From: Cryomorphaceae bacterium
GTDB taxonomy: Bacteria; Bacteroidota; Bacteroidia; Flavobacteriales; Schleiferiaceae
DNA: 5,651 nucleotides
Direction of reading: 5' to 3'
NCBI GenBank assembly: GCA_003455605.1
Contig: DMQR01000204.1
Coordinates: 1,167-6,817, forward strand
The translations under genes were made by a program, and so were the position numbers. Shown in pieces: positions 1-5,441 of this stretch (position 1 is its first letter; each line of letters begins with the position of its first letter). The notes below the pieces were generated by a model, which worked only from the letters and a program-made list of their open reading frames with translations, searched no databases and had not been told where the DNA came from.

Positions 1-1542
1 AATATGAGAGATTACAAATATGTTGGAACATATGGTACCGGTTTGGTTTTACCAGACTTTTACAATATGAGCAATGCGCAAAACCAACAAGCTTATGAGT
101 CTGTCACTGGTCGTCGCTTATGGGGAACATATGCGGAAGCTCAGTTAGACTATGATGATTGGGCATTCTTGACTTTGACAGCGCGTCGCGATCAAGCATC
201 CACATTTGGTAATGTGTCTACTCCTATTTTATATCCTTCAGCTTCATTGGCGTTGATACTTACTGAGGCATTGGATATTAAGAGTGATGTATTGAATTTT
301 GCTAAACTTCGCGTATCGAGCGCTAAGGTGGGTTCAGAACCGCCTTTTGCCTCTAACGCAACATACTTCAACCAAGCTGGAGTAGGCTCAGGTTGGATTA
401 ATGGTGTAAGTTTCCCTTACTTGGGAGCTACAGGGTTTACGCAAAGTAATGTCTTAGGTAATCCAGATTTAAGAGCAGAGTACACCATTACTAATGAGGT
501 GGGTGCTGAGTTTAGACTCTTTAATAATAAGGTTAACGCTGATGTTACCTTATATCAACAAACTTCTGAGGATCTTATCGTAGCTGTTCCAGTTGCTGCT
601 TCATCAGGATTTACCTCATCATTTATGAATGCAGGTACTATGACTAATACTGGTGTAGAGGTCCAGTTCAACACTAACCTTGTTGAATCGAATGACTTCA
701 CATTAAATGCAGGAATGACTTTTACGCGTAATAGAAATAAAGTTGTTGAGTTAGCTCCAGGAGTAGATGTAATTGGTCTACCATGGGGATTCTTCGGTGC
801 TAACCAGCGTCTTGTTGCTGGCGAGGCTTACGGAACACTTTATGGCGACGACTGGTTGCGTGATGAAGACGGTAACGCTTTAGTTGACGGGTCAGGTTAT
901 CCAATCTATTCTTCAACTGAGGTAGTTGTTGGTGATCCTAACCCTGATTATTTGATGGGTATCACAACAAATGCCAGCTACAAGAATTGGACTTTCAACA
1001 TGCTTTGGGATATTCGTCAAGGCGGTGATATTTGGAATGGTACTCGTGGTGCATTATACTACTTTGGTACTCATGAAGATACTGATGTAATGCCTGATGG
1101 AACCGCACGTGGTGAGACTTTCGTTTGGGAAGATGTAGTAATGGGTAATAACGGTGTTTATGCGCCAGGAACCCTCGATGCTAACGGCAATGATATCAGC
1201 GGTCAACCAAATACTACAGGGGTCCTAAATGATATTGATTCTTATGCTTTAGGTCCTCTAAGTGGCTTTACCGGTGCATCTCGTCCTTTCATTGAGGATG
1301 GAAGTTGGGTTAGATTACGTACTGTAAGTCTAAACTACCGCTTTGACAAAGATGCCATTAAGAGCACTAAATTAAAAGGGCTGTCTGTCGGTATAACCGG
1401 ACGTAACTTATTCTTGCGCACACCGTACCGTGGAGTTGATCCAGAAACAAACCTTTCGGGTTCTACGAACAGCCAAGGAGCAGATTACTTTAATATGCCG
1501 AATACTATGGGTGTTATTTTCAATGTAAAAGCTAACCTCTAA
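1..1542 (+). CDS. SusC/RagA-family TonB-dependent outer-membrane transporter, C-terminal half (5' truncated by window edge)
   Basis: This is the barrel-forming C-terminal half of a SusC-type transporter, which imports oligomeric nutrients across the outer membrane using TonB energy together with a SusD lid. The frame is open at base 1, so the Met codon at base 4 is internal. About 513 residues are visible, against roughly 1000 for the family; the signal peptide, carboxypeptidase-like domain and plug lie outside. Family hallmarks include a GRRLWGTYAEAQLDY strand (about 106-153), LTARRDQAS (about 175-201), NPDLRAEYT (about 460-486), an NAGTMTNTGVEV strand pair (about 628-663), GDPNPDYLMGI (about 931-963), EDGSWVRLRTVSLNYRF (about 1294-1344) and the terminal GRNLF...YRGVDPETN block (about 1399-1449). 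SusD follows after one base. The protein ends in Leu rather than the usual aromatic residue. The substrate cannot be told from this half. Confidence 0.95.
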   Translation, partial: NMRDYKYVGTYGTGLVLPDFYNMSNAQNQQAYESVTGRRLWGTYAEAQLDYDDWAFLTLTARRDQASTFGNVSTPILYPSASLALILTEALDIKSDVLNFAKLRVSSAKVGSEPPFASNATYFNQAGVGSGWINGVSFPYLGATGFTQSNVLGNPDLRAEYTITNEVGAEFRLFNNKVNADVTLYQQTSEDLIVAVPVAASSGFTSSFMNAGTMTNTGVEVQFNTNLVESNDFTLNAGMTFTRNRNKVVELAPGVDVIGLPWGFFGANQRLVAGEAYGTLYGDDWLRDEDGNALVDGSGYPIYSSTEVVVGDPNPDYLMGITTNASYKNWTFNMLWDIRQGGDIWNGTRGALYYFGTHEDTDVMPDGTARGETFVWEDVVMGNNGVYAPGTLDANGNDISGQPNTTGVLNDIDSYALGPLSGFTGASRPFIEDGSWVRLRTVSLNYRFDKDAIKSTKLKGLSVGITGRNLFLRTPYRGVDPETNLSGSTNSQGADYFNMPNTMGVIFNVKANL

Positions 1543-1543
1543 A

Positions 1544-2899
1544 ATGTATCGTATTATGAAATTTAAAACGTTAATTATTCTAGCAGTTGCCGCATTCGGT
1601 TTAACTGCATGTTCAGATGCTTGGTTAGAGGAAAAGAAACTCGACCCAAACAGACCGTCTGAAGTTAGTATGGAAGTACTATTGCCTTCAGCGCAAGCTA
1701 GCACTGGTATGAACCATGGAGATGTATTGCCTCGTTTGACATGTATCTTCATGCAACAGATGACCGGAACCGATCGCCAGTCTTTGGCGCACAATCGTTA
1801 TGCACAGATTGGTGAAGGTGATTTTAACACTCCTTGGGGTAATGCATATGCAGGTGGCCTCTATGATTTGAAATTGATCATGGATTTGGCTGATGCATCA
1901 GGTGCAACAGCGTATGGAGGTATAGCTAAAATTATGACAGCGATGGAGCTTGGCCTTCTCACTGATCATTTTGGTGATATTCCCTACACTGAAGCTTTCA
2001 CCGGGGCTGATAATTTGAAGCCAGCTTATGATACTCAAGAGGATATTTACACTACTATCTTTACATTGCTTGCCGATGGTAAAGCTGATTTGGCTGCTCC
2101 AAGTAGCGTGAGTCCAGGTGGTGATGACTTAATCCACGGTGGGGATCTAGCTGCATGGATGGCGACAGCAGACGCTCTTAAGGCGCGTTGCTTGAACCAT
2201 TTGAGCAAAACTTCTCAGTATGATGGTGATTCTGTTATCGCTGCTTGTGATGATGCTTTAGCCGCTGGTGCGTATGCAACCATTGGTTATGAATCAGCCT
2301 TGAATCAAAACCCATGGTACCAGTTTACTGTGATTGACCGTGCGGGATACATTACTCAATATGGGACAATGTATGATATGATGACGGCTTCAAGTGATCC
2401 AAGAATCGATCTCTACAGAAGCGCTGATAGTCTTGAGCTACCAGCATACGGCTCTGCTACTTCTGCGTTGCCTCTTGTGACTCCGTTTGAATTGTATTTC
2501 ATCAAAGCAGAGGCCCAAATGGTCGGTGGCGATGCTACAGGTGCTAGAGAGTCTTTGGAAGATGCGATTGAGTCACATATGACTTGGTTGGGGGTTGATG
2601 CTACGGATATTACAACTTATGTTGATTCATTGCAAGCTACCACTGATTTGGAGTTGATCATGAATGAAAAGTACGTAGCTATGTTTGCTTCTACAGAAGC
2701 TTGGACAGATTGGCGAAGAACAGGATATCCTTCTATATCAGCACCTGCCGGTGCGAACTTGAGCGATATTCCTCGCCGTATGCCTTATCCAGAAGGCGAG
2801 TACTTGTACAACGCGGATAACGTTCCGATGCCGCTTACCGCGGATCCGGACGATAAATTCGGTGTAACAACTACTTACCGTTTATGGTGGGATAGCTAA
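1544..2899 (+). CDS. SusD/RagB-family outer-membrane lipoprotein (SusD-like_2 type)
   Basis: This is the cell-surface substrate-binding partner that caps the SusC barrel. The 451 residues begin with a lipoprotein signal peptide: a Lys-bearing start, a hydrophobic stretch and the lipobox LTAC with Cys23. The residues after the Cys, SDAWLEE, resemble the acidic surface-export signal of Bacteroidota lipoproteins. Family blocks are LDPNRPSE (33-40), LLTDHFGDIPYTEAF (138-152), the following PAYDTQEDIY (160-169), the helical repeat FELYFIKAEAQ (315-325), EAWTDWRRTGYP (385-396) and IPRRMPYPEGE (409-419). The start at 1544 lies one base after the SusC stop. A second in-frame ATG at 1556 would give the more typical MKFKTLIIL signal peptide with Cys19 and is equally plausible. 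The segment between DPRI (about 285) and the FELYF helix looks shorter than is common in the family. A terminator follows. Ligand unknown. Confidence 0.94.
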   Translation: MYRIMKFKTLIILAVAAFGLTACSDAWLEEKKLDPNRPSEVSMEVLLPSAQASTGMNHGDVLPRLTCIFMQQMTGTDRQSLAHNRYAQIGEGDFNTPWGNAYAGGLYDLKLIMDLADASGATAYGGIAKIMTAMELGLLTDHFGDIPYTEAFTGADNLKPAYDTQEDIYTTIFTLLADGKADLAAPSSVSPGGDDLIHGGDLAAWMATADALKARCLNHLSKTSQYDGDSVIAACDDALAAGAYATIGYESALNQNPWYQFTVIDRAGYITQYGTMYDMMTASSDPRIDLYRSADSLELPAYGSATSALPLVTPFELYFIKAEAQMVGGDATGARESLEDAIESHMTWLGVDATDITTYVDSLQATTDLELIMNEKYVAMFASTEAWTDWRRTGYPSISAPAGANLSDIPRRMPYPEGEYLYNADNVPMPLTADPDDKFGVTTTYRLWWDS

Positions 2900-2918
2900 T
2901 GATATGTAATAGCTGAGT

Positions 2919-2948
2919 AAAACCCGCGTCTCTGGCGCGGGTTTTTTT
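2919..2948 (+). terminator. Rho-independent terminator of the susCD operon
   Basis: A GC-rich stem, CCCGCG at 2923-2928 pairing with CGCGGG at 2936-2941, encloses a 7-nt loop. Flanking AAAA (2919-2922) can extend the stem into the T-tract, which runs for seven T at 2942-2948. It begins 19 bases after the susD stop, so the operon ends with susD. Confidence 0.92.
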
Positions 2949-2963
2949 ATATCCTAAATTTTG

Positions 2964-2984
2964 GAGTTCGTAACTCTGTACAGA
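2964..2984. repeat. Two small adjoining dyads upstream of the small membrane-protein gene
   Basis: GAGTT (2964-2968) and AACTC (2972-2976) form an inverted repeat around a 3-nt spacer. The perfect 10-base palindrome TCTGTACAGA (2975-2984) overlaps its right arm by two bases. The pair lies between the susD terminator and the next gene, where a promoter or operator would be expected. Dyads of this size also arise by chance, so an operator role is only a suggestion. Confidence 0.3.
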
Positions 2985-3001
2985 TCATTAAGGCAAAGTA
3001 C

Positions 3002-3011
3002 GAGGAGGAGG
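3002..3011 (+). promoter_or_regulatory. Strong purine-rich ribosome-binding tract (GAGGAGGAGG)
   Basis: The repeated GAGG contains full anti-Shine-Dalgarno complementarity (AGGAGG). It ends 13 nt before the ATG at 3025, which is longer than the usual 5-9 nt spacing. There is no alternative in-frame start between the tract and that ATG. None of the other starts in this window has a comparable tract, which fits the general weakness of such signals in Bacteroidota. Confidence 0.55.
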
Positions 3012-3024
3012 TTATTTTTATCTC

Positions 3025-3366
3025 ATGAACAAAAGCATCATTCCTGCCTTACAAAAGACCTTTGGCGATCGCTCCATTTCTCGCCTAGACAAGCAGGCTT
3101 TCGAGCAAGAGCATGGCTGTGAATTGGAGAAGGATTGGTTGGAATTTGATGAAAAGGATAACTGCTATTACCTCACTCCAGAAATCCTAGATTACCAAAA
3201 GCCGTCGCATGAAAAGTATGAAGCCCTTGGATTGGGAGAATTAGAAGAACGTATTGTCGATGTTTTAGAGGAGGGTAAAAACATCAAATGGGGTAAGCTG
3301 GCCATAGGGATGTGGCTCATCTTCCTGTTCATTGTAGTTTATACCATCGTAGAAACTCTTTTCTAG
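3025..3366 (+). CDS. Hypothetical small protein with one C-terminal membrane segment
   Basis: I do not recognise a family for this 113-residue protein. Residues 1-90 are hydrophilic and strongly charged, with many Glu, Asp and Lys. They contain two Cys (32 and 47), a motif-like stretch DWLEFDEKDNCYYLTPE (37-53) and a likely amphipathic helix, LGELEERIVDVLEEG (70-84). Residues 92-109 form a single hydrophobic segment ending only four residues before the stop, with Lys residues (85, 88, 91) just before it. This suggests a tail-anchored protein with its N-terminal domain in the cytoplasm; no signal peptide is present. The gene stands alone between two terminators and is convergent with efp. Coding is supported by the ribosome-binding tract, the clean single frame and the compact fit between terminators. 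Its function is unknown. Confidence 0.75.
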   Translation: MNKSIIPALQKTFGDRSISRLDKQAFEQEHGCELEKDWLEFDEKDNCYYLTPEILDYQKPSHEKYEALGLGELEERIVDVLEEGKNIKWGKLAIGMWLIFLFIVVYTIVETLF

Positions 3367-3390
3367 ATCAATTTAGGCGCCTCCGGTAAC

Positions 3391-3417
3391 AAAAAAACCA
3401 CCGCTTACGGTGGTTTT
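3391..3417. terminator. Bidirectional intrinsic terminator between the small membrane-protein gene and efp
   Basis: AAAACCACCG (3394-3403) pairs perfectly with CGGTGGTTTT (3408-3417) around a 4-nt CTTA loop. On the - strand the stem is followed by seven T (complement of 3391-3397), a strong terminator for efp, whose stop lies 23 bases away. On the + strand only four T follow, all within the stem, so it is a weaker terminator for the small gene that ends at 3366. Confidence 0.9.
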
Positions 3418-3440
3418 CTGCTTCAGAGTGTTGTTGAGAG

Positions 3441-4004
3441 TTACTTTGCTCGTTCCTTATAAGAACCGTCGGCAGTGTTGATAACGATTTCTTCGTCGGT
3501 CTTGATGAAAAGAGGAACTTGTACTTGTGCACCACCTTCTACCGTAACGGTTTTCATAGCGTTCGTAGAAGTGTTTCCTTTAACTGCAGGTTCTGCATAT
3601 GTAACCTTCAGGTTTACTGTACGAGGAAGCTCTACAGCCATTGCCCTATTTTCCGTAGCGTGGAACAAGACAAGACACATCATGCCGTCTACTAGGAAAT
3701 CTGGAGCGTTGATTAGCTCTTTAGCGAATGTTAATTGTTCGTAGTTATCGGTATTCATGAAGTGGTAGTCTGTACCGTCATTGTATAAGAACTGGTATTG
3801 ACGAGTTTCTACATCAATAGTTTCAATTTTAGAACCGGCAGGGAAAGTATTATCTAAGACACGACCAGTCTCAAGGTTTTTGATCTTGGTGCGGACGAAG
3901 GCGGCTCCTTTACCTGGTTTTACGTGAAGGAATTCGATGATCTGGAAAGGTTGACCATTGAAATTGATGCACATTCCGTTCTTGATATCTGACGTACTTG
4001 CCAT
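3441..4004 (-). CDS. efp: Elongation factor P
   Basis: EF-P binds ribosomes stalled on consecutive prolines, between the P and E sites, and promotes peptide-bond formation. The 187-residue length is normal. Three domains can be followed: an N-terminal KOW-like domain (about 3-60), a central OB domain (about 67-125) and a C-terminal OB domain (about 130-185) with GNTSTNAMKTVTVEGGAQVQVPLFI and a GSYKERAK end. The loop that reaches the peptidyl transferase centre reads KPGKGAAF, with Lys32 at the position modified in Escherichia coli (Lys34). No lysine-modifying enzyme (EpmA/EpmB type) is in the window, so its modification state is unknown. The start MASTSDIKNG matches the family start; no Shine-Dalgarno sequence precedes it, only an A-rich leader. 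It is last in the row after the ABC ATPase and probably has its own promoter. Confidence 0.98.
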   Translation of the reverse strand: MASTSDIKNGMCINFNGQPFQIIEFLHVKPGKGAAFVRTKIKNLETGRVLDNTFPAGSKIETIDVETRQYQFLYNDGTDYHFMNTDNYEQLTFAKELINAPDFLVDGMMCLVLFHATENRAMAVELPRTVNLKVTYAEPAVKGNTSTNAMKTVTVEGGAQVQVPLFIKTDEEIVINTADGSYKERAK

Positions 4005-4023
4005 GGTGTTTTTTGATTTCGCC

Positions 4024-4031
4024 CAAAGATA
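4024..4031 (-). promoter_or_regulatory. Probable Bacteroidota -7 promoter element (TATCTTTG) for efp
   Basis: On the - strand the sequence reads TATCTTTG, an exact match to the TAnnTTTG -7 element of Bacteroidota primary-sigma promoters. It lies in the 40-base gap between the ABC ATPase stop and the efp start. Transcription would begin about 10-15 bases before the ATG, giving a very short leader. No clear TTG -33 element is visible at the expected distance, where the sequence is still near the 3' end of the ATPase gene. The element may therefore be weak or incidental. Confidence 0.5.
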
Positions 4032-4044
4032 AGTCTTCCGGGCT

Positions 4045-4662
4045 TTAGTAGTGTTTTTCTAAAATGAGTTGTTCGGTGCAGAAGGCATATTCGGCGTCGA
4101 TGTAGTTGCTGGCCACAACGACGGTTTTCTCTGAGGTGAATTGTTGGATGAGGTCTTGGTAGAATTGGATTCCTTCCTTATCCAAATTATTGGTGGGTTC
4201 ATCTAGTAGTAGTAGCGGTCGATCCGAGCCAATAGCGAGCATGAGGCGCACGCGCTGCAGCATGCCGGAGCTGAAGGTTGACAGGCGTTTGTACAAGTGG
4301 GGTGTGAGCCCGGCTTTTTCCACCCAAAGATTGGAGTCGAACGAGGGAAGGAACGGGCAACAGTCTTGGTGGAACGCCAGGGTCTCGGCTAGGGAGAACA
4401 TAGGGTTGAGAGCAACGTAGGGTGCGGCAATCGTACAATCTTGGCCCAATTCGCCTGCAGGGATCTCACGGCCCTTAAAGTTGGCGCTGGGTGGTGCATC
4501 GGTGGCTTCGAGGGCACCGCTTAGGATCTTGATGAGGGTAGATTTTCCTGAGCCATTGGATCCGAGGACGACGGTTTTTGAGCCTGTACCGAAGGTATGG
4601 GTGATGCGCTGCAGGACATGCTGCTTCCCAAATTTCTTTTGAAGGTCTTTCAGGACAAGCAT
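4045..4662 (-). CDS. ABC-type ATPase, single ATP-binding domain, with diverged Q- and H-loops
   Basis: The 205-residue protein is a lone nucleotide-binding domain. Walker A is GSNGSGKST (34-42), the signature is FSSGMLQR (130-137) in place of LSGGQ, Walker B plus catalytic Glu is LLLLDEP (150-156; Glu155), and the D-loop is NNLD (158-161). The switch position after the last core strand reads VVASNYIDAEY, with Asn186 where His is normal. The Q-loop region, IAAPYVALNPMFSL (78-91), shows no glutamine. No membrane segment is present and no permease lies in the window, so the partner is elsewhere or the protein acts without one. The start lies 8 nt after the lpxA stop, implying co-transcription with the lipid A genes. 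The overall style recalls CcmA-like or ABC-2 exporter ATPases. A role in lipid or envelope export is possible from context but not shown. Confidence 0.88.
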   Translation of the reverse strand: MLVLKDLQKKFGKQHVLQRITHTFGTGSKTVVLGSNGSGKSTLIKILSGALEATDAPPSANFKGREIPAGELGQDCTIAAPYVALNPMFSLAETLAFHQDCCPFLPSFDSNLWVEKAGLTPHLYKRLSTFSSGMLQRVRLMLAIGSDRPLLLLDEPTNNLDKEGIQFYQDLIQQFTSEKTVVVASNYIDAEYAFCTEQLILEKHY

Positions 4663-4670
4663 TGCGGGAA

Positions 4671-5441
4671 TTATTTGCGGATTAATCCTCGGTCACTAAG
4701 CTCTATAAAGGTCAAAAGGGCTTGTACACGATCGTTTAGGGTAAAGCCTGAGCGAATGCGATCAACAGCTTGGGAGATGTTGCGTCCGCTTTGGTAGATG
4801 ATGCGGTAGAGGTCTTGGATCTCCAGGATTTCTTCCGTGGTGAAGCCGCGACGTTTGAGGCCGACGGAATTTACGCCGGCATAGGCGAGTGGTTCCCCGG
4901 CTGCGGTGATGAACGGAGGTACATCTTTGCGCACCATGGCACCACCGCCAATCATAGCGTGGGCACCAACTTTTACAAACTGGTGAACAGCGGATAGACC
5001 AGAGATAATGGCCCAATTTCCTACTTCAACGTGTCCCGCAAGGGCTACAGAGTTGACCAAAATGACCTGATTCCCGATGATACAATCGTGGGCGATATGT
5101 ACATAGGCCATGATGAGGCAATCCGCTCCGATGGTCGTTTTACCATAGGCCTTAGTACCGCGGTTAATTGTTACGCACTCACGGATGGTGGTGCGGTCGC
5201 CTATTTCCACCGTGCTGGATTCACCGTCGAACTTTAAATCTTGTGGGATGGCTGAGATGACGGCTCCAGGGAAGATGCGGCAATTGGCCCCAATTCTCGC
5301 ACCAGGCATAATCGTCACATTTGGACCTATCCAAGTTTTTTCACCAATTGTGACATCCTCTGAAATAGTCGTGAACGGACCTATTTCAACACCGGCAGCC
5401 AACTGCGCGTCGGCGTGAACAGAGGAAAGTTGGTGAATCAT
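4671..5441 (-). CDS. lpxA: Acyl-ACP--UDP-N-acetylglucosamine O-acyltransferase (LpxA)
   Basis: LpxA transfers a 3-hydroxyacyl chain from acyl carrier protein to the 3-OH of UDP-GlcNAc, the first step of lipid A synthesis, in the cytoplasm as a trimer. The 256 residues are close to the E. coli length of 262. Residues about 1-180 show imperfect hexapeptide repeats (for example IGPFTTISEDVTIGEKTWIG) forming a left-handed beta helix, and the rest is a helical C-terminus. Expected active-site residues are present: His118 in HIAHDC (catalytic, E. coli His125), His115, His137 in LAGH, His153 in VHQF, QDLK at 67-70, and LKRRGF at 195-200. Gly166 occupies the position of E. coli Gly173, part of the acyl-chain ruler, which favours long chains. 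The start codon overlaps the lpxC/fabZ stop by one base (TAATG), indicating translational coupling. Confidence 0.98.
   Translation of the reverse strand: MIHQLSSVHADAQLAAGVEIGPFTTISEDVTIGEKTWIGPNVTIMPGARIGANCRIFPGAVISAIPQDLKFDGESSTVEIGDRTTIRECVTINRGTKAYGKTTIGADCLIMAYVHIAHDCIIGNQVILVNSVALAGHVEVGNWAIISGLSAVHQFVKVGAHAMIGGGAMVRKDVPPFITAAGEPLAYAGVNSVGLKRRGFTTEEILEIQDLYRIIYQSGRNISQAVDRIRSGFTLNDRVQALLTFIELSDRGLIRK

Noticed and set aside
1408..1794. 128-codon open frame on the - strand across the susC/susD junction
   Set aside because: It lies antisense to two well-supported family genes, spans their junction, and its protein has no recognisable domain or leader.
2949..2965. Possible -7 promoter element (AAATTTTG) for the small membrane-protein gene
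   Set aside because: It misses the invariant first T of TAnnTTTG, and no TTG -33 element lies upstream at suitable spacing, since that position falls in the terminator hairpin. Not supported enough to list as a promoter.
3370..3390. GGCGCC palindrome near the end of the small membrane-protein gene
   Set aside because: A six-base palindrome with no T-tract; the actual terminator hairpin is the adjacent 3391-3417 structure.
3475..3744. Open frame on the + strand inside efp
   Set aside because: It is fully antisense to efp, whose whole length matches the EF-P family; the translation is low in recognisable features.
4190..4438. Open frames on both strands inside the ABC ATPase gene
   Set aside because: They overlap the Walker B and signature coding region and give Arg/Ser-rich or Pro/Arg-rich translations typical of alternate frames of a GC-richer gene.
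4597..5418. Several short open frames inside and antisense to lpxA
   Set aside because: All overlap the complete lpxA gene with its conserved active-site residues; none has a family signature or its own ribosome-binding site.
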